This document shows positions 48,589-58,133 of a stretch of DNA of 64,000 nt, one piece after another. The stretch's first letter is position 1, and the number at the start of each line of letters is the position of its first letter. This stretch comes from Azospirillum soli (GTDB taxonomy: Bacteria; Pseudomonadota; Alphaproteobacteria; Azospirillales; Azospirillaceae). A program made the position numbers and the translations under genes. Where the stretch lies: NCBI RefSeq assembly GCF_017876165.1, contig NZ_JAGINQ010000007.1:62001-126000 (forward strand), written 5' to 3'. The notes beneath the pieces were generated by a model. That model saw only the letters and a list, made by a program, of their open reading frames with translations, was not told where the DNA came from and searched no databases.

Positions 48589-48988
48589 AGAGATTCCCCC
48601 AAAGCTGATGCCCCGACAGCAAAGGCCGGGTCCATCCCGTTGTTCTTGGCACCGCCCTTCATGCCCCAAAGGAGGTGCTCTGTTGGAGACACTACTATCA
48701 AAAGATTGCGGGAGTTTGTCCGGACCGTTTCGTCCCTGTCATCATGAATTGCCGCAGCGCAACAAAACTATCTGCACAAACAATCAAGGGCATGGGACCA
48801 AAAGGCCAGCAGAATGAAGCACATATGAATGCTGTAACGGGCCTTTCTGTTCGCAGACGCACAATATGCGGCCTATTGCCGCAACGGCCGCTCCGCGCCA
48901 CACTGTGTTTCAACGCCACGGGACGACAAAGGCGCGCCCACCCGAACGGAGCGCACCACACCCGGCAACAAAAGGGAGGACGAAGCGC
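48589..48988. other. 400-base divergent intergenic region
   Basis: The region between the Cache gene and the panE-like gene is poorer in G+C than its flanks. It must carry both promoters, but I see no clear -35/-10 pair. A strong AAAGGAGGTG sequence at 48668-48677 lies just before a 44-codon frame from TTG 48683 (see findings). Nothing else can be supported. Confidence 0.4.
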
Positions 48989-49918
48989 ATGCGCATCGCG
49001 GTGATCGGTGCGGGCGCGGTCGGGGGCTATTTCGGCGCCCGCATCGCGGCGGCATCCGGAGAGAAGGCCGAAGTTCTGTTCCTGGCGCGGGGCCGGCATC
49101 TGGAGGCCATCCGCAAGCAAGGGCTGTTCATCGAAAGCCCCGCCGGCAACCTGCGCCTGACCGACGTTCAGGCGACCGACGATCCGACCGGGATCGGGCC
49201 GGTGGACGTGGTGCTGTTCGCGGTCAAGCTGTGGGACACCGAAACGGCGGCGGAGGCCTGCCGGCCGCTGCTGAAGCCCGGCACGGTCGTCATCTCCCTG
49301 CAGAACGGCGTCACCAGCGTGGACACGCTGTGCCGCACGCTGGGGGAGCAGCATGTGGCCGGCGGCGTGGCACACATCGCCGCCACCATCGCGGAGCCCG
49401 GCCTGATCCGCCACACCGGCACGCTGGCCCGCATGACCTATGGAGAGCTGAACGGAGCCGCCTCCGCTCGCCTGTCCGCCTTCCATGGTCTCGCCGCGCG
49501 GGCGGGCTTCGACGCCATCCTGTCCGACGGGATCCTGCGGGTGATCTGGGAGAAGTTCGCCTTCCTTGCTCCCTTCAGCGGCGTCACCGCCCTGACCCGT
49601 CAGCCGGTCGGCGTGATCCGCCGCGTGCCGGAGACGCGCGCCCTGTTCCTGGACGCGGTCGCCGAGGTGGCACGGCTGGCCCGCTCCCGCGAGATCGACC
49701 TCGGCCTCGACATCGTGGCGCGGATCGAGACGCTGATGGACAGCCTCGTGCCCGAGATGAAGTCCTCCATGCTCAACGACCTAGAGCGCGGCGGGCGGCT
49801 GGAACTGCCCTGGCTGTCGGGGGCGGCGGTGAAGCTGGGGGCGGACGCCGGAGTGCCCACGCCCGTCCACCGGGTGATCGCGGCGGCCCTGGCGCCCTAC
49901 GCCGGCGGGCCGCCCTGA
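48989..49918 (+). CDS. 2-dehydropantoate 2-reductase family protein
   Basis: A 309-residue ApbA/PanE-type enzyme: NADPH motif MRIAVIGAGAVGGYFGARI at the N-terminus, LFAVKLWDTETAAE, VVISLQNGVTSVDTL, catalytic Lys in WEKFAFLAPFSGVTAL, and the C-terminal helical domain (MKSSMLNDLERGGRLELPWL). It may reduce ketopantoate to pantoate in coenzyme A synthesis, but alphaproteobacteria carry several paralogues for other 2-oxo acids. A GGGAGGA site precedes the ATG. Confidence 0.88.
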   Translation: MRIAVIGAGAVGGYFGARIAAASGEKAEVLFLARGRHLEAIRKQGLFIESPAGNLRLTDVQATDDPTGIGPVDVVLFAVKLWDTETAAEACRPLLKPGTVVISLQNGVTSVDTLCRTLGEQHVAGGVAHIAATIAEPGLIRHTGTLARMTYGELNGAASARLSAFHGLAARAGFDAILSDGILRVIWEKFAFLAPFSGVTALTRQPVGVIRRVPETRALFLDAVAEVARLARSREIDLGLDIVARIETLMDSLVPEMKSSMLNDLERGGRLELPWLSGAAVKLGADAGVPTPVHRVIAAALAPYAGGPP

Positions 49919-50087
49919 ACGAGGTTCCCCAAGGGGGCGGCGTGACGACATGCCGCCCCTTTTTTCCATCGACAGGTCCCCCGGAGCGGGAGGACCATCG
50001 CCTTGAAAGAGCGCTGTTTTCCAAGCTCCAGAAGACCAAGGCTCCAAAGTCTCGGGCACCAAAACCGAATTCGAACGGGAGGTGTGC

Positions 50088-52127
50088 ATGCCCCATACAC
50101 AGATCCAGACGGCCCGATGCGCCGCGCTGGCCGGCCCCTATCTCAGCGGCAAGACGACGCTGCTGGAAAGCCTGCTGTTCGCGGCCGGGGCCACCACGCG
50201 CAAGGGCAGCGTGCGCGACGGCAACACCGTCGGCGACAGCTCCGCCGAGGCCAAGGCCCGGCAGATGAGCGTGGAGGTCAACCTCGCCTCCTTCGAGTAC
50301 CTGGGCGAGCGCTGGAACATCCTCGACTGTCCGGGGTCGGTGGAACTGTCCTGCGAGACGCAGAACGCCCTGATGGCCGCCGACGTCGCCGTCATCGTGG
50401 CCGAGGCCGCGCCGGACAAGGCCGTGCTGCTCGCCCCTCTGTTCAAGTTCCTGGACGACAACCGGATCCCGCATCTGCTGTTCATCAACAAGGTGGACAC
50501 GCTGGGCGACCTGCGGGTGCGCGACGTGGTCCAGGCCTATCAGGCGGTGTCGGAGCGCAAGCTGGTGCTGCGCGAGGTGCCGATCCGCGAGGGCGACAAG
50601 ATCACCGGCTTCGTCGATCTGGTCAGCGAGCGGGCCTGGCACTTCAACCCGCACAAGCCCTCCAACCTCGTCCAGATCCCGGACAGCCTGAAGGACCGCG
50701 AGCACGAGGCGCGGCAGGAGATGCTGGAGGCCGTCGCCGACTACGACGACACCCTGCTGGAAAAGCTGCTGGAGGACGTGGCCCCCGAAACGCAGGAGGT
50801 CTACGACCGCCTTGCCAAGGAGTTGGCGGAGGACCTGATCGTCCCGGTCTTCTTCGGCTCCGCCGAGAACGACAACGGCATCCGCCGCCTGCTGAAGGCC
50901 CTGCGCCACGAGGGGCCGGAGGTCGCCACCTCCGCCGAGCGTGTCGGCATCCCGGCCGACGCCACGGTCGCCGCCCAGGTGTTCAAGACCTTCAACGGTT
51001 CCCACGCCGGCAAGCTGAGCTTCGCGCGCGTCTGGCGCGGCACGGTCGCCGACGGCATGACTCTGGGCGGGGAGCGCGTGTCCGGCGTCTACCGCATGAT
51101 GGGGCATGAGCAGCAAAAGCTGCAAAGCGCCGACGTCGGCGAGGTGGTGGCGCTCGGCCGGCTGGAGAAGGCCGCGACCGGCGACCTGCTGACCGACAAG
51201 GGCAACCTGGGCAAGCCGGAGCTGTGGCCGGAGGTGCCGCCGCCCGTCTTCGGCCTTGCCCTGCACGCCCAGAACCGCAACGACGAGGTCAAGCTGACCG
51301 CCGCCATCCAGAAGCTGGTGGAGGAGGATCCCGCCCTGAAGCTGGAGCAGTCCACCGACACGGGCGAGCTGGTGTTGTGGGGTCAGGGCGACATCCATCT
51401 GCAGATCGCCATGGACCGCCTGCGCAACAAGTTCAACGTGGCGGTGAAGGGGCACGCCCCGCAGGTCCCCTACAAGGAGACGATCCGCAAGGGCACCGCG
51501 CACCACGCCCGCTACAAGCGGCAGACCGGCGGGCACGGGCAATTCGCCGACATCCATGTGGAGGTGAAGCCCCTGCCGCGCGGCAGCGGTTTCCAGTTCG
51601 AGGACGCCATCGTCGGCGGCGTCGTTCCACGCCAGTTCATTCCGGCGGTCGAGGCCGGCGTGCGCGAGTTCTCCGTCCGCGGTCCGCTCGGCTTCCCGGT
51701 GGTGGATTTCGCGGTGCGGCTGACCAGCGGCCAGTTCCACGCGGTGGACAGCTCCGAAATGGCCTTCAAGACCGTGGCGCGGCAGGCGATGACCGAGGCG
51801 CTGCCGGGCTGCGAGCCGGTGCTGCTGGAGCCGATCCTGAACGTCTCCATCGCGGTGCCGAGCGACTTCACCTCGAAGGTGCAGCGCCTGATCAGCGGGC
51901 GGCGCGGCCAGATCCTGGGCTATGACGCGCGCCCCGGCTGGCAGGGCTGGGACGAGGTGAAGGCCTATCTGCCGCAGGCCGAGATGCACGACCTGATCGT
52001 CGAGCTGCGCAGCCTGTCGCTCGGCGTCGGCACCTTCACCTGGACCTTCGAGCGCCTGCAGGAGCTGACCGGCAAGGCCGCCGACAAGGCGGTTGAGATC
52101 CGCAAGGAAATGCTGGCGGCACAGTAG
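50088..52127 (+). CDS. Elongation factor G-like translational GTPase paralogue
   Basis: A 679-residue EF-G-like protein (FusA2 type). The domain order I-V is complete. G1 is GPYLSGKT (16-23) instead of the GHxDxGKT of true EF-G, the switch I Thr region reads QMSVEVNL instead of RGITI, G3 is DCPGS, and G4 NKVD is standard. Domain IV (KGTAHHARYKRQTGGHGQFAD) and domain V are intact. Such paralogues cannot always replace EF-G; some act under stress or in ribosome recycling. It is not near rpsL/rpsG/tuf. The start is ATG after GGGAGG; an in-frame GTG lies 6 bases earlier. Confidence 0.88.
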   Translation: MPHTQIQTARCAALAGPYLSGKTTLLESLLFAAGATTRKGSVRDGNTVGDSSAEAKARQMSVEVNLASFEYLGERWNILDCPGSVELSCETQNALMAADVAVIVAEAAPDKAVLLAPLFKFLDDNRIPHLLFINKVDTLGDLRVRDVVQAYQAVSERKLVLREVPIREGDKITGFVDLVSERAWHFNPHKPSNLVQIPDSLKDREHEARQEMLEAVADYDDTLLEKLLEDVAPETQEVYDRLAKELAEDLIVPVFFGSAENDNGIRRLLKALRHEGPEVATSAERVGIPADATVAAQVFKTFNGSHAGKLSFARVWRGTVADGMTLGGERVSGVYRMMGHEQQKLQSADVGEVVALGRLEKAATGDLLTDKGNLGKPELWPEVPPPVFGLALHAQNRNDEVKLTAAIQKLVEEDPALKLEQSTDTGELVLWGQGDIHLQIAMDRLRNKFNVAVKGHAPQVPYKETIRKGTAHHARYKRQTGGHGQFADIHVEVKPLPRGSGFQFEDAIVGGVVPRQFIPAVEAGVREFSVRGPLGFPVVDFAVRLTSGQFHAVDSSEMAFKTVARQAMTEALPGCEPVLLEPILNVSIAVPSDFTSKVQRLISGRRGQILGYDARPGWQGWDEVKAYLPQAEMHDLIVELRSLSLGVGTFTWTFERLQELTGKAADKAVEIRKEMLAAQ

Positions 52128-52133
52128 AAGTCA

Positions 52134-52170
52134 CGCAACCATCCGCCCGCTCGGCGGGCGGATGGTTGCG
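52134..52170. terminator. Hairpin between convergent fusA-like and ppk2 genes
   Basis: Perfect 16-bp stem CGCAACCATCCGCCCG and its complement with a 5-base loop. No T-run follows on either strand, so it may act as a barrier or an mRNA 3'-end stabiliser. Confidence 0.55.
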
Positions 52171-52213
52171 ACCACATTCGACCCTTTCTCGATTCCGCGC
52201 GCTGCGACGGCCC

Positions 52214-53044
52214 TCATCCGGTGGGCCATTCGCGTTCCGGTATGAACTTGAACGGATAGGCCGGCTCCTCGTAACCGTCCGGGTCCTGCCGCTTGGGCAG
52301 CTTCACCTTGTCCCTCGGCACTTCTTCGTAGGGAATGTGATCCAGCATATGCTGGATGATGTTCAAGCGCGCCCGCCGTTTGTCGTCCGAGCGCGCAACG
52401 AACCACGGCGCCCATGAACTGTCGGTCGCCGCGAACATGTCGTCCCGGGCGCGCGAGTAGTCATACCAGCGGCCATAGGACTTCAAGTCCATCGGCGACA
52501 GCTTCCAGATCTTCCGCCCGTCGTTGATGCGTGCTTCCAATCGGCGCGTCTGCTCTTCGGGGCTGACCTCAAGCCAGTATTTCAGCAGAATCACGCCGGA
52601 TTCGATGATCGCCTTTTCCACGCTTGGAACGGTGTCGAGAAACCGTTTGGCCTGCTCTTCCGTACAGAAGCCCATTACCCGCTCGACACCGGCGCGGTTG
52701 TACCAGCTCCGGTCAAAGATGACGATTTCCCCAGCCGCCGGCAGATGCGGCAGGTAGCGCTGGATGTACATCTGCGATTTCTCGCGCTCGGTCGGACTCG
52801 GCAGGGCGATGACCCGAAACACGCGCGGGCTCACGCGCTCCGTAATGGCCTTGATGGTCCCGCCTTTCCCGGCGGTGTCGCGCCCTTCGAAAAGGACGCA
52901 GACCTTCTTGCCCTTGTGGACGACCCATTGTTGCAGCTTGACCAGTTCGACATGCAGCTCCGCGAGCGCGGCTTCGTAGTCCCGCCGCTTGAGCTTGGAT
53001 GGCGTGAACTCCACGTCTTCGAAGGTCTTCTGTTTCTTGGACAT
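52214..53044 (-). CDS. ppk2: Polyphosphate kinase 2
   Basis: A 276-residue PPK2 enzyme (class I size) that phosphorylates ADP or GDP with polyphosphate. Walker A is GRDTAGKGG (54-62), Walker B is DRSWYNRAGVERVMGFC, and the lid region has SPMDLKSYGRWYDYSRARD. Full length. Polyphosphate use is a stress and storage trait of Rhodospirillales. Single gene with its own upstream region. Confidence 0.95.
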   Translation of the reverse strand: MSKKQKTFEDVEFTPSKLKRRDYEAALAELHVELVKLQQWVVHKGKKVCVLFEGRDTAGKGGTIKAITERVSPRVFRVIALPSPTEREKSQMYIQRYLPHLPAAGEIVIFDRSWYNRAGVERVMGFCTEEQAKRFLDTVPSVEKAIIESGVILLKYWLEVSPEEQTRRLEARINDGRKIWKLSPMDLKSYGRWYDYSRARDDMFAATDSSWAPWFVARSDDKRRARLNIIQHMLDHIPYEEVPRDKVKLPKRQDPDGYEEPAYPFKFIPEREWPTG

Positions 53045-53468
53045 GCCCGTCGTCCTCGCTGCTGGAACCCGGCATCGTTCGCATCTTCGCCAGAGCGGCG
53101 TGATGGGATTTTGTCCTCTTTCCGCTGAGTCCGCTTGCGAGAAAAGGTCGTGCTACCCTTAGGAATACGGGGTAATTGCAGCTCGCTCCTGTCTCCGATG
53201 CCACATCGATCGAAAGAGCGGCCTTGGCGATAAAACCGTTAATTTCATGGTTTATTGTCGGGACGACCCGAACAAATTAGCGCCTTCCCTGCAAACAATG
53301 GCGCGACACAACAGCCATACCTTTGCGGTCACAACTTTATCATTTTCCCACTGCTGCATCCATCCACCATAAGCAGTGGCGCCAAGGTGGAAGGCCGGGG
53401 ATGAGGATTCTGCCTGATGGTGATTTTTTCAAGAAGCGGCTTTGCCGTTTATTGTCCAGGGGTGCTGG
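53045..53468. other. 424-base divergent intergenic region
   Basis: A/T-rich stretch between ppk2 and the acetyltransferase (for example AAACCGTTAATTTCATGGTT near 53226). It probably holds both promoters. No open frame or clear promoter pair is visible. Confidence 0.35.
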
Positions 53469-54239
53469 ATGAGTGTCATCAAAATCAATTTCGGCCCGTC
53501 GGGCGCCGCGAAACTCCGACCGCTTGGCCTGAAGATCGCGGCGGCGCGGGGTGAACTGTCGCTCAGGGCGGACAGCCACTTCGAGGCGCCCGGCTCGACG
53601 CAGCCGACGCTGAGCTCGGGCACCCTCATTCAGGTCGGCGCCTTCGCGTCGCTGGCCGGCGGGTCCATGGGAAATGTCCGGATCGGCCGCTACGTCTCGA
53701 TCGCCGCAGGGGTGATGATCGGGATGCACAACCACCCGGTCGATTGGCTGAGCACGTCGCGGATCACTCATTTTCCGCAGATGCACGAATGGCATGAGTT
53801 CTGCGGCGACGGCGGCCCGGCCGTGACCTCCGCCCTGCGGCGTCCCTACAGCGGCGCGTGCCCGATCACCGAGATCGGCAACGACGTGTGGATCGGGCAA
53901 GGCGTGTTCATCAAGTCCGGCGTCAAGATCGGCGACGGCGCGGTCATCGGGGCACGCTCGGTGGTCGTCAAGGACGTGGAGCCTTACACCATCGTCGGCG
54001 GAACGCCGGCCAAGCCCCTGCGCAAACGCTTCCCCGACCCGGTGATCGAGCGCCTGCTCACCACGCGCTGGTGGCGCTACTCGCTGTACGATATGGCGGG
54101 CGTTCCCTTCGAGTCCGTGGAAGCCGCGCTCGACATCATCGACGAACGCGCGGCGAGCGGCGACCTGAAGGAGTACCAGGCCCCAACCTACACCGCCGCC
54201 GATCTGGCGGAACTGTTCGCCCCGGCGCCGGTCGCGTAA
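53469..54239 (+). CDS. CatB-related hexapeptide O-acetyltransferase
   Basis: A 256-residue left-handed beta-helix acyltransferase. Hexapeptide units run through MGNVRIGRYVSIAAGVMIG and ITEIGNDVWIGQGVFIKSG, with the conserved loop His in GMHNHPVDW and the C-terminal GGTPAKPLRKRFPD. Relatives include xenobiotic (Vat/CatB) and polysaccharide acetyltransferases that use acetyl-CoA. The first 45 residues are an added beta-type segment not found in all members. Substrate unknown. Confidence 0.85.
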   Translation: MSVIKINFGPSGAAKLRPLGLKIAAARGELSLRADSHFEAPGSTQPTLSSGTLIQVGAFASLAGGSMGNVRIGRYVSIAAGVMIGMHNHPVDWLSTSRITHFPQMHEWHEFCGDGGPAVTSALRRPYSGACPITEIGNDVWIGQGVFIKSGVKIGDGAVIGARSVVVKDVEPYTIVGGTPAKPLRKRFPDPVIERLLTTRWWRYSLYDMAGVPFESVEAALDIIDERAASGDLKEYQAPTYTAADLAELFAPAPVA

Positions 54240-54243
54240 AACG

Positions 54244-54273
54244 AAAAGCGGGGAAGCCTTTCGGCTCCCCCGC
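54244..54273 (-). terminator. Terminator of the aspartate aminotransferase gene
   Basis: GCGGGGAAGCC/GGCTCCCCCGC (54248-54258 and 54263-54273, one mismatch, loop TTTC). On the minus strand it is followed by TTTT, 44 bases beyond the aminotransferase stop. It may also slow transcription of the acetyltransferase on the plus strand. Confidence 0.7.
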
Positions 54274-54316
54274 TCGTCACATCACGCTCACATCACACCG
54301 GCAAAGCCCTGTGGGA

Positions 54317-55845
<1,529 letters not shown>

Positions 55846-56274
55846 ATGCTTACCCGCATCACGATCGCCATGACGGCCGCCGTTCTGCTCGTCGCCGGTT
55901 CGGCAGTGGCCCAGGATTCGATCAAGGCCCGCAAGGATGGCTTCGACGCCAGCAAGAAGGCGATGGCCGAGATCAAGGGCCTGCTGGAAGCCGACAAGGT
56001 CGCCCCGGTGGGCGCCGTGGCCCAGCGCGTCAGCGCGTTCGCCGCGTCGGTGCCGACTCTGTTCCCGGCGGGCAGCGAGAAGGGCGAGACCAAGGCCAAG
56101 GCCGAGATTTGGACCAACTCCGCCGATTTCGCCGCCAAGGCGAAGGACTTCGAGACCGCCGCCAAGAATCTGGAAGCCGCTGCCGCCACCGGCGACAAGG
56201 CCGCGACGGCCAAGCAGTTCGCCGCTCTAGGCGGTTCCTGCAAGGCCTGCCACGAGCGCTACCGCGCCGATTAA
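55846..56274 (+). CDS. Cytochrome c' / c-556 family protein
   Basis: A 142-residue exported four-helix-bundle cytochrome. Signal peptide about 1-22 (MTAAVLLVAGSAVAQ), then four amphipathic helices and the C-terminal heme site CKACHERY. Cytochromes c' bind NO in several Proteobacteria. The ribosome site TGGAGG lies 5 bases before the ATG. The facing gene encodes a cytochrome b561-type protein, a common partner. Confidence 0.92.
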   Translation: MLTRITIAMTAAVLLVAGSAVAQDSIKARKDGFDASKKAMAEIKGLLEADKVAPVGAVAQRVSAFAASVPTLFPAGSEKGETKAKAEIWTNSADFAAKAKDFETAAKNLEAAAATGDKAATAKQFAALGGSCKACHERYRAD

Positions 56275-56283
56275 GGCGCCCGG

Positions 56284-56322
56284 CATTCCCCGCGAGGTCG
56301 CTCGCGGGGAATGGCTTTTTTT
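56284..56322 (+). terminator. Rho-independent terminator of the cytochrome c' gene
   Basis: Perfect 13-bp stem CATTCCCCGCGAG/CTCGCGGGGAATG, loop GTCG, followed by GC and seven Ts (56316-56322). It overlaps the stop of the convergent cytochrome b gene. Confidence 0.92.
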
Positions 56323-57016
56323 ACCCCGCCTGCACCACCGCCGCGACCACGCCGGCCGCGGCAGCCAGCACGGCCACCGCCACAGCGGTCGGCGTGCGCT
56401 TCGGAGCCGCCACGTCCGCCCCTGTCGGCACCGTCTTCCGCCCGGTGATCATCGGCCGGATCAGGTTCTCCTTCTTCACGACCAGATAAACCAGCACCGC
56501 CGCCACGTGGACGCCGATCAGCACGAGAATGCCGTCGGCCACCAGCCGGTGCAGCGTGCTGAGCCCCTTCACCGTCGCCGACGTGGCCAAGGGCACCAGC
56601 GGCCCGTCCACCAGGATGTCGTCGGAGGTGAACAGCCCGCTGATCGCCTGCGCCATCAGCACGGCCAGCAGGACCAGCACCATCAGCCCGCCCATCGGGT
56701 TGTGCCCCAGGACGGGGCGGCCCTTGCCCGGCCGGAGCAGCCCGGCGGCGTAGGCCAGCACCGCGCGCGGCCCCTTCACGAAATCGTTGAAGCGCGCCGT
56801 CTGGCTGCCGATCAGCCCCCAGACCAGCCGGAACAGGAGCAGCGCCAGGATCGCCTTGCCAGCGAGCATGTGCACGTCCATCCGGTCGAGCTTCGCCGTG
56901 ACGATCGCAGCCGCCACCAAAACCACCAAACTCCAATGGAAAGCGCGGGTCGGCAAGTCCCAGACCGGCACATCGCGCACGGCCGCGCCCCGAATTGTGG
57001 TATTACCACCAGCCAT
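56321..57016 (-). CDS. Cytochrome b561/b6-domain membrane protein
   Basis: A 231-residue four-helix cytochrome b (Ni/Fe-hydrogenase-type b561 domain). Candidate heme His residues are in TRAFHWSLVV, DVHMLAGKAI, TLHRLVADG and GVHVAAVLV. A hydrophobic Ala/Val-rich tail (TAVAVAVLAAAAGVVAAVV) adds a fifth helix. It probably passes electrons between the quinone pool and a periplasmic cytochrome such as the c' encoded opposite. Confidence 0.88.
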   Translation of the reverse strand: MAGGNTTIRGAAVRDVPVWDLPTRAFHWSLVVLVAAAIVTAKLDRMDVHMLAGKAILALLLFRLVWGLIGSQTARFNDFVKGPRAVLAYAAGLLRPGKGRPVLGHNPMGGLMVLVLLAVLMAQAISGLFTSDDILVDGPLVPLATSATVKGLSTLHRLVADGILVLIGVHVAAVLVYLVVKKENLIRPMITGRKTVPTGADVAAPKRTPTAVAVAVLAAAAGVVAAVVQAG

Positions 57017-57202
57017 CGATCAGCCCTCGCTTGCTTTGTTCTTCTCTTCTTTATGCCCGAATTTCGGGCATTTGGCTTGCCTTTCCGTGGAAATGCGGCC
57101 ATGCGGCATGGGCAAGGCGTCACACCTTGGTTATTGGACTTGAAGTATCGCCCGGACGGCGGATATGTGTTCCGCAAAACCCGCTACAAGGATCTCAGCG
57201 TC

Positions 57203-57442
57203 ATGCCCGACAAGCAGCTGCTCCACCTCGTCTTCGGCGGTGAACTGGTGCGCCCCGACACCGACCAGTTCGTCGATCCGTCCAAGCTCCACATCGTCGG
57301 CATCTTCCCCGGCTACGAGGAGGCCTACAAGGCGTGGCGCGGCGCGACGGGCGCCACCATCGACGACGCGCACACCCGCTATTTCATCGTGCACCTGCAC
57401 CGCTTCCTGGACCCGACCTCGGACAGCCACAAGCACGACTGA
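57203..57442 (+). CDS. DUF4170 family protein
   Basis: A 79-residue protein with the complete DUF4170 pattern: LLHLVFGGELVRPDTDQFVD, IVGIFPGYEEAYKAWRGA, IDDAHTRYFIVHLHRFLD. The ATG at 57203 lies about 10 bases after AAGGA; in-frame ATGs at 57053 and 57101 would add residues without family match. The family is alphaproteobacterial and of unknown function. Confidence 0.82.
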   Translation: MPDKQLLHLVFGGELVRPDTDQFVDPSKLHIVGIFPGYEEAYKAWRGATGATIDDAHTRYFIVHLHRFLDPTSDSHKHD

Positions 57443-57505
57443 CGCCTGCTTCGTCGGAGCCCGCGCGGGGGAACCCCGGCGCGCGGGCTCCGTTGAGGAC
57501 CACCG

Positions 57506-58018
57506 ATGGCGGTCTTCTTCACCAGCGACACCCATTTCGGGCACACCGGCGCGCTCGGCCGCTTCCGCCGCCCCTTCGCCTCGGTGTCCGAGATGGACGA
57601 GGCCATGGTGGCGAACTGGAACGCCACGGTCGGCCCCGATGACGAGGTCTGGCACCTCGGCGACTTCGCCCTTCGGCTGAAGCCGGACGCGATGGCGGCT
57701 CTGCTCGGCCGCCTCAACGGCACCAAGCACCTGATCACCGGCAACAACGACGGCCCTGCCACCCTGCGCCTGCCCGGCTGGGCGAGCGTGCAGGCTTACG
57801 CCGAGATCATGGTGGAGAACACGCATCTGGTGATGTGCCATTACGCCTTCCGAACCTGGAACGGCATGTACAAGGGCGCCCTGAACCTGCACGGCCACAG
57901 CCACGGCCAGTTGAAGGGCATGCCCCGCCAGATCGACGTCGGCGTGGACGTCTGGAACTTTCGCCCCATCACCCTGGCGGAGATCACGGCGAAGAGGCAG
58001 CGAAAGCTCAGGGCGTAA
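57506..58018 (+). CDS. Calcineurin-like metallophosphoesterase
   Basis: A 170-residue phosphoesterase with all core motifs: DTHFGH (8-13), GDFA, GNND, the His in VMCHYAF, and GHSHG. Two divalent metals are expected. The short length fits the MJ0936/YfcE-like hydrolase group; the substrate is unknown. It follows the DUF4170 gene by 63 bases. Confidence 0.9.
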   Translation: MAVFFTSDTHFGHTGALGRFRRPFASVSEMDEAMVANWNATVGPDDEVWHLGDFALRLKPDAMAALLGRLNGTKHLITGNNDGPATLRLPGWASVQAYAEIMVENTHLVMCHYAFRTWNGMYKGALNLHGHSHGQLKGMPRQIDVGVDVWNFRPITLAEITAKRQRKLRA

Positions 58019-58127
58019 TCACCACCAAGACACCAAGCTTTCCAACGTCAGTTTTGGAACTCTTGCCCAAGCCCGGCGGCCTGAACTTGCCCATCAGGAT
58101 CTTGGTGCCTTGGTGTCTTGGTGGTGA
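58019..58127. repeat. Inverted repeat, 19-bp arms, between convergent genes
   Basis: TCACCACCAAGACACCAAG (58019-58037) is exactly complementary to 58109-58127. The right arm is preceded by CTTGGTGC, a partial tandem of the same CTTGGTG word. The pair spans nearly the full gap between the phosphoesterase and the second chemoreceptor. Confidence 0.8.
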
Positions 58128-58133
58128 AAATTC

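Noticed and set aside
52134..52170. Considered as a standard rho-independent terminator
   Set aside because: The 16-bp stem is perfect but no T-run follows on either strand, so only a general terminator-like label was kept at moderate confidence.
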